Part shown: positions 8,290 through 16,748 of the stretch, piece by piece
Layout of the letters: each line of letters begins with the position of its first letter
Numbering within the stretch: the first letter of the stretch is position 1
Origin: Bradyrhizobium sp. NDS-1
GTDB lineage: Bacteria > Pseudomonadota > Alphaproteobacteria > Rhizobiales > Xanthobacteraceae
NCBI RefSeq assembly: GCF_032918005.1
Contig: NZ_CP136628.1
Location: forward strand, 2,651,501-2,715,500
Length of the DNA stretch: 64,000 bases
Reading direction: 5' to 3'
The notes under the pieces: model-generated
The model's database searches: none
Told to the model about the DNA's origin: nothing
Seen by the model: the letters and a program-made list of their open reading frames with translations, nothing else
Position numbers and translations under genes: made by a program

Positions 8290-10641
8290 ATGAAAGTCGC
8301 GATCATCGGTGGCGGACCTGCGGGTCTCTACGCTGCGATCCTGCTCAAGAAGCAGCGTCCGGGCGCCGATATCGCGGTGTATGAGCGCAACCGTGCCGAC
8401 GATACTTTCGGTTTCGGCGTGGTGTTCTCGGATGCGACGCTCGACAATTTCGAGAAGCACGATCTGCCGAGCTATCGCCGCATCACCCAGGAGTTCGCCT
8501 ACTGGGACGACATCGCCGTGCATTTTCGCGGCACCGTCCACCGGGTCGGCGGCAACGGCTTTTGCGGCTGCTCGCGGCGCAAGCTGCTTCTGATCCTCCA
8601 GGAACGGGCCCGCGAGCTTGGCGTCGTCCTGCACTTCGAGGTGGACGTCGACGACGAATCCCGCTTCGCCGATGCCGATCTCATCCTGATCGCCGACGGC
8701 ATCAACAGCCGCTTCCGCGAGAAATATATTGATCATTTCCAGCCGGAGGTCGACGTCCGCTCCAACAAGTTTGCCTGGATGGGCTCGACAAGGCCGCTCG
8801 ACGCCTTCACCTTCATCTTCCAGGAGACCGAGTGGGGTCCATTCATCGCTCACGCCTATCAATATGAGGCCGGACACTCGACCTGGATCTTCGAGACCGA
8901 TCCTGAGACGTTCGAGCGGGCCGGCCTGACGGGGCTGGACGAGACGCAGTCCGCCGCGCGGATGGCCGAGATTTTTGGCTGGTTCCTCGATGGACACAAG
9001 CTGCTCACCAACCGTTCGATGTGGCGCAATTTCCCGATGATCCGCAGCAAGCGCTGGGTCAAGGACAACATGGTGCTGCTTGGCGATGCCAAGGCGAGCG
9101 CGCATTTTTCGATCGGATCCGGCACCAAGCTCGCGATGGAAGACGCGATTGCGCTGGCCGAAGCCATGCAGAACGCGCCGAGCACCAAGGCGGCGCTCGA
9201 TCTTTATGAACATGGCCGCCGTGAGGAGGTCGAGAAGACGCAGCACGCCGCCGACGTCTCGCTGGTCTGGTTCGAGCATGTCGATCGCTTCTGGGATTTC
9301 GACCCCGTGCAGTTTGCCTTTGGCGTGATGACGCGCTCGAAGGCAATCACGTATGACAATCTCAAACTTCGCGCGCCCGATTTCGTGGCCGAGGTCGAAA
9401 AGTCATTCGCCAGCCAGGTGCGCCGCAGCGGTTTCGATGTCGACACCGAGCGGCCGATGGTGCCGCTGTTCCAGCCGTTCCGATTGCGCGAGATGGAGCT
9501 CGCCAATCGCGCGGTGGTGTCGCCGATGTGCATGTATTCGGCCAAGGAAGGCGTGCCGACCGATTTCCATCTCGTGCATTACGGCTCGCGCGCGATCGGC
9601 GGCGCGGGGCTGGTCTTCACTGAGATGACCTGCGTCAGCCGCGATGCCCGTATCACGCCCGGCTGCGCCGGCCTGTGGAACGACGAGCAAGAGGCCGCGT
9701 GGCGTCGCATCGTGGATTTCGTCCACGGCAATTCGGCCGCGAAAATCTGCCTGCAACTGGGGCACGCCGGCCGCAAAGGCGCGACCAAGCTGATGTGGGA
9801 CGGCATGGACCGTCCGCTGGAAGAAGGCGGCTGGGAGATCGCTTCGGCGTCGCCGTTGCCCTATTTCCCCGACAGCCAGGTGCCGCGCGAGCTCGATCGC
9901 GCCGGCATGAACGCGGTGAGGGATGCTTTCGTTGCGGCGGCCGAGCGCGGCGAGCGCTGCGGCTTCGACATGCTGGAGCTGCATTGCGCTCACGGCTATC
10001 TGCTCGCAAGCTTCATCTCGCCGTTGACGAACAATCGCACGGACGAATATGGCGGTTCGCTCGAAAACCGTCTGCGTTTCCCGCTCGAGATCTTCGAGGC
10101 GCTGCGACTGGTGTGGCCGTCGCACAAGCCGATGTCGGTGCGCATTTCCGCGACTGACTGGGCCGATGGCGGCATCACCGGCGACGACGCGGTGGCGATC
10201 GCGCGGGCCTTCGCCGAAGCCGGTGTCGATCTCGTCGACGTCTCGACGGGACAGACCGTCCGCGATGCGCAGCCAATTTATGGGCGCATGTTCCAGACGC
10301 CGTTCTCGGATCAGGTCCGCAACGAGGCGCGCGTGGCCACGATGTGCGTCGGCAACATCACGACCGCGGACCAGGCCAATACCATCCTGGCCGCCGGCCG
10401 GGCGGATCTCGTCGCACTCGGCCGGCCGCATTTGGTCGATCCGTTCTTCACCATGAAGGCGGCGGCCTGGTACGGGGCAAACGAGGCGTTCTGTCCGCCG
10501 CAATATCTTCCCGGAAAAGAGCAAATTTTCCGCAACAGCGTCCGCGACCGGCAGGACCTCGAGGAGCTGAGAATTAAGGCTAAGCCCAAGACCCGGGCCG
10601 AGCTCAAGGCGGAGGCGACAAAGCCGCTTGCGGCGGAGTGA
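8290..10641 (+). CDS. bifunctional aryl-CoA monooxygenase/OYE reductase (salicylyl-CoA 5-hydroxylase or 2-aminobenzoyl-CoA monooxygenase/reductase type)
   Basis: 783 residues in two joined flavoenzymes. Residues 1 to about 380 form a PHBH-fold FAD monooxygenase: [10 protein letters not shown] at the N-terminus, [10 protein letters not shown] in the middle, and [31 protein letters not shown] as FAD/ribityl motif. Residues about 400-770 are an Old Yellow Enzyme TIM barrel: [64 protein letters not shown]. This architecture is known from Azoarcus 2-aminobenzoyl-CoA monooxygenase/reductase, which hydroxylates and then reduces the ring of anthraniloyl-CoA, and from proteins annotated as salicylyl-CoA 5-hydroxylase fusions. 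Which substrate is used here is decided only by context: the anthranilate-CoA-ligase-like gene and RidA favour 2-aminobenzoyl-CoA. It has its own MarR-type element. Confidence 0.88.
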   Translation: MKVAIIGGGPAGLYAAILLKKQRPGADIAVYERNRADDTFGFGVVFSDATLDNFEKHDLPSYRRITQEFAYWDDIAVHFRGTVHRVGGNGFCGCSRRKLLLILQERARELGVVLHFEVDVDDESRFADADLILIADGINSRFREKYIDHFQPEVDVRSNKFAWMGSTRPLDAFTFIFQETEWGPFIAHAYQYEAGHSTWIFETDPETFERAGLTGLDETQSAARMAEIFGWFLDGHKLLTNRSMWRNFPMIRSKRWVKDNMVLLGDAKASAHFSIGSGTKLAMEDAIALAEAMQNAPSTKAALDLYEHGRREEVEKTQHAADVSLVWFEHVDRFWDFDPVQFAFGVMTRSKAITYDNLKLRAPDFVAEVEKSFASQVRRSGFDVDTERPMVPLFQPFRLREMELANRAVVSPMCMYSAKEGVPTDFHLVHYGSRAIGGAGLVFTEMTCVSRDARITPGCAGLWNDEQEAAWRRIVDFVHGNSAAKICLQLGHAGRKGATKLMWDGMDRPLEEGGWEIASASPLPYFPDSQVPRELDRAGMNAVRDAFVAAAERGERCGFDMLELHCAHGYLLASFISPLTNNRTDEYGGSLENRLRFPLEIFEALRLVWPSHKPMSVRISATDWADGGITGDDAVAIARAFAEAGVDLVDVSTGQTVRDAQPIYGRMFQTPFSDQVRNEARVATMCVGNITTADQANTILAAGRADLVALGRPHLVDPFFTMKAAAWYGANEAFCPPQYLPGKEQIFRNSVRDRQDLEELRIKAKPKTRAELKAEATKPLAAE

Positions 10642-10692
10642 CCGCCCGTGCGACGTTAACCCATTGCCTGTGTTTCGAGTGGAGTTTGGGCG

Positions 10693-11943
10693 ATGAAGGC
10701 GATTGTCATCGGTGGCGGTATCGGTGGTCTCACCACGGCATTGATGCTGCGCTCGCGCGGCCTGGATTGTGAGATCTTCGAGCAGGCCGACACGATTCGC
10801 GAGCTCGGCGTCGGAATCAACACGCTGCCGCACGCCATGCGCGAGCTCGCAGGTCTCGGCCTGTTGCAGAAGCTCGACGACGTCGCGATCCGCACCGATC
10901 AGCTCTATTATCTCAACCGCCACGGCCAGGAGGTCTGGCGAGAAGCCCGCGGCATCGACGCCGGCCACGACGTGCCGCAATTCTCGATCCATCGCGGCCG
11001 CCTCCAGGGCGTCATCCATCGCGCGGTCGAGGAGCGGCTCGGGCAGGGGGCGATCCACACCGGCTGCCGGCTTGGTGCGTTCACACAGGATGAGGGCGGC
11101 GTCACCGCCTATTTCTTCGATCGTGCGGGCGCCCATGTCCACACCGCGCGCGGCGATATCCTGATCGGTGCCGACGGTATCCATTCCCGTGTCCGCGAAA
11201 CGTTGTTCCCGAACGAGGGCCCGCCGTGCTGGAACGGCCTGATGCTATGGCGCGGTGCGCGCGACTGGCCGCTGTTCCTCACCGGCAAGTCGATGATCGT
11301 GGCCGGCGGCCTCAATGCCAAGGTGGTGATCTACCCGATCGCGGAAGGATCGAGCCCGGCGAGCCGCCTGACCAATTGGGCCGTGCTGGTGAAGGTCGGC
11401 GAGGGCAATGTGCCGCCGCCGCGGAAGGAAGACTGGTCGCGGCCGGGTCGCCGCGAAGAGCTGATGCCCCACGTCGCGCGCTTCTCCGTGCCCTATGTCG
11501 ACATCAGGAGCCTGATCTCGGCGACGCCCGAATTCTACGAATATCCGACCTGTGACCGCGATCCCTTGCCGTACTGGTCGTCCGGACGTGTCACGCTGCT
11601 CGGCGATGCCGCGCACCCCATGTATCCGGTCGGCTCCAATGGGGCATCACAGGCGATTCTCGATGCGCGCTGCCTCGCGGACTCGCTGGTGCGTGCCGAG
11701 CATCCGCGCCAGGCGCTGCTCGAGTATGAGAAAAAGCGTCTGCCCATGACGGCCGATATCGTCCGCTCCAACCGGCGCGGCGGCCCCGAGGGCGTCATCG
11801 ACGCCGTCGAGCAGCTCGCGCCAGATGGATTCGACAATGTCGACAATGTCCTGAGCTATTCCCAGCGCGAAGCCATCGTGCGCGGCTATGCCACCAAGGC
11901 GGGCTTCGCCGCAGTGCCGGGACTTGCCGCGGTCCGCGCCTAA
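10693..11943 (+). CDS. FAD-dependent monooxygenase (flavin-dependent oxidoreductase)
   Basis: 416 residues, 51 bases after the fused monooxygenase and probably in the same transcript. PHBH/UbiH fold: VIGGGIGGLTTALML at the N-terminus with GCEIFEQ-type acidic residue (DCEIFEQ), a GVGIN segment, ILIGADGIHSRVRE (DG motif), and LLGDAAHPMYPVGSNGASQAI (GD motif). Close in look to the 5-methylphenazine-1-carboxylate monooxygenase-like flavin hydroxylases. A second hydroxylation of an aromatic or alicyclic intermediate is likely, or it acts on the uncoupled free acid. The substrate is not identified by sequence. Confidence 0.85.
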   Translation: MKAIVIGGGIGGLTTALMLRSRGLDCEIFEQADTIRELGVGINTLPHAMRELAGLGLLQKLDDVAIRTDQLYYLNRHGQEVWREARGIDAGHDVPQFSIHRGRLQGVIHRAVEERLGQGAIHTGCRLGAFTQDEGGVTAYFFDRAGAHVHTARGDILIGADGIHSRVRETLFPNEGPPCWNGLMLWRGARDWPLFLTGKSMIVAGGLNAKVVIYPIAEGSSPASRLTNWAVLVKVGEGNVPPPRKEDWSRPGRREELMPHVARFSVPYVDIRSLISATPEFYEYPTCDRDPLPYWSSGRVTLLGDAAHPMYPVGSNGASQAILDARCLADSLVRAEHPRQALLEYEKKRLPMTADIVRSNRRGGPEGVIDAVEQLAPDGFDNVDNVLSYSQREAIVRGYATKAGFAAVPGLAAVRA

Positions 11944-11952
11944 GACGCGCGG

Positions 11953-12408
11953 CTAGCTGCCGGGCGGCGGCGGCAGGAAGTGGATGTTGAACTCAGCCGC
12001 CATCGCTACCACGTCCTCCGGCTTCTGTTCCTTCATGTTGTGAAGTCCCCAGAACAGGTCGAACAGCTTGCGGCTTGGCGAGACCCAGAACAGCACTTTT
12101 GCAGTCTGTTCCGACTTGTTGAAGATGCCGTGCGGCACGCCCATGCCGAGGCGGATGAGGTCGCCGGCGGTCGCCTGCGACTCCGAATTGCCGAGCATGA
12201 AGTCGAGCTTGCCCTCCAGCATGTAGAGATATTCATCCTGGTCGGGGTGAATGTGCGGCGGCACGAACGTGCCCGGCGGCAAGGTCGCATGCCAGGAGAA
12301 GCTGTGTTCGGCATAGCTCTTCGGCACATAGGTCTGACCGAGGATGTTCCAGGAAATGCCCTGGATGCCCTCATTGGCCCGAGTGATGCCGGTGATTTCG
12401 CTGCTCAT
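11953..12408 (-). CDS. cupin-domain protein
   Basis: 151 residues with one cupin domain. Motif 1 is PPHIHPDQDEYLYMLEGKLDF, giving metal-ligand candidates His, His (HIHPDQDE) and Glu; motif 2 is LGMGVPHGIFNKSE with a further His. It could be a small mononuclear iron or manganese dioxygenase, an isomerase, or a ligand-binding partner. It follows the LivK-type binding-protein gene by 27 bases on the same strand and ends 9 bases from the end of the convergent monooxygenase gene. A single cupin of this size is too short for gentisate dioxygenase, so ring cleavage is not claimed. Confidence 0.75.
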   Translation of the reverse strand: MSSEITGITRANEGIQGISWNILGQTYVPKSYAEHSFSWHATLPPGTFVPPHIHPDQDEYLYMLEGKLDFMLGNSESQATAGDLIRLGMGVPHGIFNKSEQTAKVLFWVSPSRKLFDLFWGLHNMKEQKPEDVVAMAAEFNIHFLPPPPGS

Positions 12409-12435
12409 TGAAGTCCTCCCATAATCCGCCGCGGC

Positions 12436-13611
12436 TTAGTTCGCCGCCTTGCAGTCCTTGGCGTAGCGATCGCCGTAATTCTCGAAGACCTTCTGGACGA
12501 TCTCGGTCTGGAACTTGCCGTCCGGCCGCTTGGCAACCTTGGTCAGGTAGAAATCCTGGATCGGATAACCGTTGGTGTTGAACTTGAAGGCGCCGCGCAG
12601 AGAGGTGAAGTCGGCCTTCTTCAGCGCGGCCCGGACGGCGTCCTTGTTCGAGAGGTCGCCCTTCACGGCCTTGACCGCACTGTCGATCAGCATCGCGGCG
12701 TCATACGCCTGGAAGGCGTAGGTTCCAGGCACGACGTTGTAGGCGGCCTCGTAGGAGGCGACGAACTTCTTGTTCTGGGGATTGTCGAGATTGGGCGCCC
12801 AGTTGGCGCCGCCGAACATGCCGACGGCCGCGTCCTGCTGTGCCGGCAGGGTCGATTCATCCACCGTGAAGGCCGAGAGCACCGGAATGCTGTCGGCGAG
12901 CCCGGCCTGCCGGTATTGCTTGACGAGATTGACGCCGAGGCCGCCCGGCATGAACGTGAACAGGGCATCGGGCTTCTGCGAGGAGATCTTGGACAGCTCC
13001 GGCTGGAAGTCCAGGGTGTTCAGCGGCATGTAGGATTCCTCGACGATCTCGCCCTTGTAGTCGAGCTTGAAGCCCGCCACCGAATCCTTGCCGGCCTGAT
13101 AGTTCGGCACCATCAGGTACATGCGCTTGTAGCCGCGATCCTGCGCGACCTTGCCGAGGATCTCGTGAACCTGATCGTTCTGATAGGACGTGACATAGAA
13201 GAACGGATTGCAGTCCTTGCCGGCGAACGTCGACGGACCGGCATTGGGGCTGATCAGGAAGGTTTTCGATTCCGTCACGGGCCGGTGGATCGCCTGCAGG
13301 ATGTTGGAGAAGATCGGGCCGATCACGAAGTCGACCTTGTCGCGCTCCAGGAGGCCCTTGACCTTGGTCACTCCCGCGTCCGGCTTGAGTTCATCGTCGA
13401 CCACGACAACCTCGACATCGCGGCCGCCCATCTTGCTGCCGAGATCCTTCACCGCAAGCGCAAAGCCGTCGCGAACTTGTTGGCCCAGTGCAGCCGCAGG
13501 CCCCGACAGGGTCACGATCACGCCCAGCTTGATCTTCTCCTGTGCGAGGGCAGGGGTCATCGCGGTGCCAAGCAGCGCGGCGGCTGCGGCCAAGGTCATC
13601 TGCATCTTCAT
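12436..13611 (-). CDS. branched-chain amino-acid-type ABC transporter substrate-binding protein
   Basis: 391 residues. A signal peptide (MKMQMTLAAAAALLGTAMTPALAQ) is followed by the type I periplasmic binding fold of LivK: KLGVIVTLSGPAAALGQQVRDGF, DDELKPDAGVTKVKGLLERDKVDFVIGPIFSN. Rhizobial LivK-like proteins with this sequence type commonly bind aromatic acids rather than leucine. No permease or ATPase gene lies nearby, so it must share a transporter encoded elsewhere. It is divergent from the MarR gene with two operator-like elements in the 236-base gap, and co-directional with the cupin gene, so uptake of the pathway substrate (anthranilate, salicylate or a relative) under MarR control is the likely role. 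Confidence 0.88.
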   Translation of the reverse strand: MKMQMTLAAAAALLGTAMTPALAQEKIKLGVIVTLSGPAAALGQQVRDGFALAVKDLGSKMGGRDVEVVVVDDELKPDAGVTKVKGLLERDKVDFVIGPIFSNILQAIHRPVTESKTFLISPNAGPSTFAGKDCNPFFYVTSYQNDQVHEILGKVAQDRGYKRMYLMVPNYQAGKDSVAGFKLDYKGEIVEESYMPLNTLDFQPELSKISSQKPDALFTFMPGGLGVNLVKQYRQAGLADSIPVLSAFTVDESTLPAQQDAAVGMFGGANWAPNLDNPQNKKFVASYEAAYNVVPGTYAFQAYDAAMLIDSAVKAVKGDLSNKDAVRAALKKADFTSLRGAFKFNTNGYPIQDFYLTKVAKRPDGKFQTEIVQKVFENYGDRYAKDCKAAN

Positions 13612-13749
13612 GATCTGTCCCTCGTGACTATCGGCGAGCGTTGCAGGCCGTACTCTAATCCAAGCTTATGCTGATGATGGCTGCCGCGGCAAGCAAGCTC
13701 AAGGCGCCGCCATCAGGGCAGGCAGTGCGCATGCAAGTGGCGCGCCAAT

Positions 13750-13767
13750 TGTTTGAAGCTTAAAGAA
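13750..13767. promoter_or_regulatory. candidate MarR operator, copy 4
   Basis: TGTTTGAAGCTTAAAGAA, with the perfect centre GAAGCTTA shared by the other copies. It lies in the gap between the binding-protein gene (start 13611) and the MarR gene (start 13848), nearer the middle. Confidence 0.6.
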
Positions 13768-13818
13768 ACTCATCTGCGGTCGATTGTTGTAGCTTTGGAC
13801 TTGCGGCCGGCTTCAATT

Positions 13819-13836
13819 TACTTGAAGCTCAAAATG
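13819..13836. promoter_or_regulatory. candidate MarR operator, copy 5 (autoregulation)
   Basis: TACTTGAAGCTCAAAATG ends 11 bases before the GTG start of the MarR gene. This position suggests the regulator represses itself. It is 69 bases from copy 4, so both promoters of the divergent pair could be covered. Confidence 0.6.
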
Positions 13837-13847
13837 TTGGGGAATCC

Positions 13848-14378
13848 GTGCTGGCGCCAATGCCCGCCGAGAGTGACTGCACCGGGATGCTCGATTCCGA
13901 GACCAAGGCTGTCGAAACGCCGGAAGACCATGCCGACGAGTTGCGGCTGTGGTTGCGTCTGCTGACCTGCACGACCCTGATCGAGGGCGAGGTGCGTGGC
14001 CGGCTGCGGCAGCGGTTCGACGTCACGCTGCCCCGTTTCGATCTGATGGCGCAGCTCGACAAGGCCCCTGACGGCATGACGTTGTCCGATGTCTCCAAGC
14101 GCATGATGGTGTCCAACGGCAACGTCACGGGTCTCGTCGAGCGCCTTGTGGAATCCGGCCATCTCGATCGTCGGACCTCGGAGACCGACCGCCGCGTCCA
14201 GGTGATCCGCCTCACGAAGCTCGGCCGTGCCGAGTTCCGCAGGATGGCTGCGGAGCACGAGACCTGGATCGCCGATCTCTTCGCCGATCTGTCGCCGAAG
14301 GATGTGCGCGAATTGATGCGGCTTCTCGCCAAGACCAAGGCGTCGGCGCAGAAATCGGCCGCGCGCCGCCGGCCGTAA
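13848..14378 (+). CDS. MarR-family transcriptional regulator
   Basis: 176 residues from GTG 13848 (GGGGAA 4 bases upstream); an ATG at 13860 is an alternative start. Winged helix-turn-helix: LPRFDLMAQLDKAPDGMTLSDVSKRMMVSNGNVTGLVERLVESG as helix-turn-helix and HLDRRTSETDRRVQVIRLTKLG as the wing with the conserved D-x-R-x-x-x-x-x-L-T pattern. MarR proteins that govern aromatic-acid genes commonly release DNA on binding the aryl-CoA thioester. Six similar elements flank this gene and the surrounding operons, two of them just upstream of it, so it is the natural regulator of the 1-16.7 kb locus. Ligand and repressor mode are inference. Confidence 0.88.
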   Translation: MLAPMPAESDCTGMLDSETKAVETPEDHADELRLWLRLLTCTTLIEGEVRGRLRQRFDVTLPRFDLMAQLDKAPDGMTLSDVSKRMMVSNGNVTGLVERLVESGHLDRRTSETDRRVQVIRLTKLGRAEFRRMAAEHETWIADLFADLSPKDVRELMRLLAKTKASAQKSAARRRP

Positions 14379-14456
14379 GCGGGGGCCGGTGGGCCGCCAA
14401 TCCCTTTTGCCGCAGGAAAAAGCACCGGATGCCCAAAATCCGCTATTGCGCCAAAT

Positions 14457-14474
14457 TGCTTTAAGCCTAAAATG
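14457..14474. promoter_or_regulatory. candidate MarR operator, copy 6
   Basis: TGCTTTAAGCCTAAAATG, preceded by AAAT and followed by TTTTCC. It lies 49 bases before the ligase ATG at 14524. It is the match used to align copy 1 in the opposite orientation. Confidence 0.62.
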
Positions 14475-14523
14475 TTTTCCAGATCGTGCTGCCGGGTGCA
14501 ATCCATGCTGAAAGGAGCGTGCG

Positions 14524-16215
14524 ATGGCCAACGCCGCCAAGGTTCAAGTAACGGGCTCGCATGACGGCAACGCCGCGACGGCCCATGTCGATACGTTTGC
14601 GCAGCAGCATCTGCCGGCGCGCGAGCTCTGGCCCGAGTTCATCTTCACGCGAGCGGAGCTGAACTATCCACCGCGATTGAATTGCGTCAGCTATTTCCTC
14701 GACCGCTGGGTCGAGCAGGGACTTGGCGATGCGCCTTGCGTCATCAGCCCCGCCGTCAGCTACACCTATCGCGAGCTGCAAGCCCTGGTGAACCGCATCG
14801 CCAACGTGCTGGTCGGCAAGCTCGGCCTTGTCCCCGGCGGTCGCGTGCTGCTGCGCTCTGCCAACAACCCCATGATGGTCGCGACCTATCTCGCGGTGAT
14901 CAAGGCGGGCGGCATTGTGGTGGCGACGATGCCGCTGCTGCGCGCCAAGGAGCTGTCCTATCCGATCCAGAAGGCGGAGATTGCGCTGGCGCTATGCGAC
15001 GGAAAGCTCTCCGAAGAGATGGAGAAGGCGAAAGCCGCCGCAATCGGTCTCAAGCAGGTGGTCTATTGGGGGAGCGGTCCGGGCACCACGCTCGAGGCGC
15101 TGATCGCCGATGCGAGCCCGGAGTTCAGGGCGGTCGATACCGCGTCCGACGACATCTGCCTGATCGCTTTCACGTCGGGCACGACAGGCGATCCCAAGGG
15201 CACCATGCATTTCCACCGTGACATGCTCGCGGTCTGCGACGGTTATGCGCGCAATATCTTGCGGGCCGAGCAGAAGGATCGCTTCGTCGGCTCGGCGCCG
15301 CTCGCATTCACGTTCGGCTTCGGCGGCGTGCTGTTTCCGATGCATATCGGCGCTTCGTTCGTCGTGCTCGAGAAGACGACGCCGGACGACATGCTGGCGG
15401 CGATCGAGCAGTACAAGACCACGGTTTGCTTCACTGCGCCGACCGCATACCGGGCGATGATCGCCAAGCTTCCGGGCCGCGACATCTCCTCGCTTCGCAA
15501 ATGTGTTTCCGCAGGCGAGACCCTGCCCAAGCCGACCTTCGACGCCTGGCTCAAGGCCACCGGCATCAAGTTGATGGACGGCATCGGCTCAACCGAGCTA
15601 CTGCACATCTTCATCAGCGCGACCGAGGACGAGATCCGTCCCGGCGCTACGGGAAAGCCCGTTCCGGGCTATGAAGCCAAGATCGTCGATGATGAGGGCC
15701 GTGACGTTCCGCCGGGAACCATGGGAAAGCTCGCGGTGCGCGGGCCGACCGGCTGCCGCTATCTCGCCGACGAGCGCCAGCGCAAATACGTCCAGAACGG
15801 CTGGAATATCACCGGCGACACCTACCTGATGGATAGCGATGGCTATTTCTGGTACCAGTCGCGCTCCGACGACATGATCGTGTCTGCCGGCTACAATATC
15901 GCCGGCACGGATGTCGAGGCGGCGCTTCTCACGCATCCGGCGGTCGCCGAGTGCGGTGTGGTCGGCGCCCCGGACGAGGCGCGCGGCATGATCGTGAAGG
16001 CCTATGTTATCGCCGCGCCCGGTGTGACGCCGGACGCCGCGCTGGTGACCGAGTTGCAGGAGCATGTCAAACGCGAGATCGCGCCCTACAAATATCCGCG
16101 CGCCATCGAGTTCGTGACGCAACTCCCGAAAACCGAGACCGGAAAATTGAAGCGCTTTGCCCTGCGGCAACTGGCGCAGGCCGCTGTGTCGTCTTCGGGT
16201 GTCGCGGCGGAATGA
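14524..16215 (+). CDS. aryl-CoA ligase, 2-aminobenzoate-CoA ligase type
   Basis: 563 residues, ATG with AAGGAG 7 bases upstream. Adenylate-forming signatures: IAFTSGTTGDPKGTMHFHRD (P-loop), MDGIGSTELLHIF (A5), GWNITGDTYLMDSDGYF (A7), SAGYNIAGTDVEAAL hinge, and LPKTETGKLKR with the catalytic Lys. The N-terminal ELWPEFIFTRAELNYPPRLNCVSYFLDRW is typical of benzoate-/2-aminobenzoate-CoA ligases, clearly different from the other ligase at 2698-4233. It would form 2-aminobenzoyl-CoA (or benzoyl-/salicylyl-CoA) from the acid, ATP and CoA, the first step of the pathway. Followed after 19 bases by the RidA-like gene. A preference for anthranilate over salicylate is inferred from the RidA neighbour and family look. 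Confidence 0.85.
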   Translation: MANAAKVQVTGSHDGNAATAHVDTFAQQHLPARELWPEFIFTRAELNYPPRLNCVSYFLDRWVEQGLGDAPCVISPAVSYTYRELQALVNRIANVLVGKLGLVPGGRVLLRSANNPMMVATYLAVIKAGGIVVATMPLLRAKELSYPIQKAEIALALCDGKLSEEMEKAKAAAIGLKQVVYWGSGPGTTLEALIADASPEFRAVDTASDDICLIAFTSGTTGDPKGTMHFHRDMLAVCDGYARNILRAEQKDRFVGSAPLAFTFGFGGVLFPMHIGASFVVLEKTTPDDMLAAIEQYKTTVCFTAPTAYRAMIAKLPGRDISSLRKCVSAGETLPKPTFDAWLKATGIKLMDGIGSTELLHIFISATEDEIRPGATGKPVPGYEAKIVDDEGRDVPPGTMGKLAVRGPTGCRYLADERQRKYVQNGWNITGDTYLMDSDGYFWYQSRSDDMIVSAGYNIAGTDVEAALLTHPAVAECGVVGAPDEARGMIVKAYVIAAPGVTPDAALVTELQEHVKREIAPYKYPRAIEFVTQLPKTETGKLKRFALRQLAQAAVSSSGVAAE

Positions 16216-16234
16216 GAGGGATGGAGAATTGTCC

Positions 16235-16693
16235 GTGACGACGCCGAAAGGCCCGCAACTGGCGGCGCTACCGACCGCAGCCGAGAATGACGCCCGTCCG
16301 CGGGTGCAGGTGCTCCAGCCGTCGGGGTGGCCGATGCCGAAGGGCTATGCCAACGGCATGGCCGCCGAGGGGCGCATCGTCGTTAGCGGCGGCGTGATTG
16401 GCTGGGATGCCGATGAGCGCCTCGCCGATGGCTTCGTCGCGCAGGTGCATCAGACCTTGGGCAATATTGCCGCGATCCTTGCCGAGGCCGGAGCCCGGCC
16501 CGAGCATCTCGTGCGCCTGACCTGGTACGTCGTCGACATGGACGAGTACCTAGCCAATCTGAAGGAGCTGGGCAGAGTCTACCGCGACATCTTCGGCGCG
16601 CACTATCCTGCGATGGCGCTGGTGCAGGTCGTTCGGCTTGTGGAGAAGGCGGCGCGCGTCGAAATTGAGGCCACCGCCGTCATCCCTCGCTGA
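16235..16693 (+). CDS. RidA/YjgF-family protein lacking the usual substrate-binding Arg
   Basis: 152 residues from GTG 16235, with GGAG 8 bases upstream. An in-frame start further upstream (16157) overlaps the ligase and was rejected. The Rid fold is clear: MAAEGRIVVSGGVIGWD, QVHQTLGNIAAILAEAGARPEHLVRLTWYVVDMDEY, and the end VRLVEKAARVEIEATAVIPR. Archetypal RidA has a P-A-R motif whose Arg pairs with the substrate carboxylate and hydrolyses 2-aminoacrylate-type enamines; here that stretch reads YPAMALVQVV, with Met. This points to a non-archetypal Rid subgroup. Next to an anthranilate-CoA-type ligase, hydrolysis of the enamine/imine of an amino-oxo-cyclohexene carbonyl-CoA, in which the carboxylate is masked as a thioester, would be chemically sensible. 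That is inference. Confidence 0.82.
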   Translation: MTTPKGPQLAALPTAAENDARPRVQVLQPSGWPMPKGYANGMAAEGRIVVSGGVIGWDADERLADGFVAQVHQTLGNIAAILAEAGARPEHLVRLTWYVVDMDEYLANLKELGRVYRDIFGAHYPAMALVQVVRLVEKAARVEIEATAVIPR

Positions 16694-16703
16694 ACTCTGC
16701 TGC

Positions 16704-16748
16704 GATCAGCTTCGCCTTGATCAGCTCGCCTTCGATCAGCTCGCCTTG
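16704..16748. repeat. three 15-base tandem repeats over a stop codon
   Basis: Three consecutive units: GATCAGCTTCGCCTT, GATCAGCTCGCCTTC and GATCAGCTCGCCTTG. The rightmost contains the TGA stop (read on the minus strand) and last codons of the CBS-BON gene; the other two repeat the end of that gene, stop included, downstream of it. It fills the gap between convergent RidA and CBS-BON genes. Confidence 0.85.

Noticed and set aside
9403..11184. Open frame of 593 codons on the minus strand
   Set aside because: It lies opposite two well-supported flavoenzyme genes and its composition (runs of R, G, D, A, H) is the mirror of high-GC coding; no motif.
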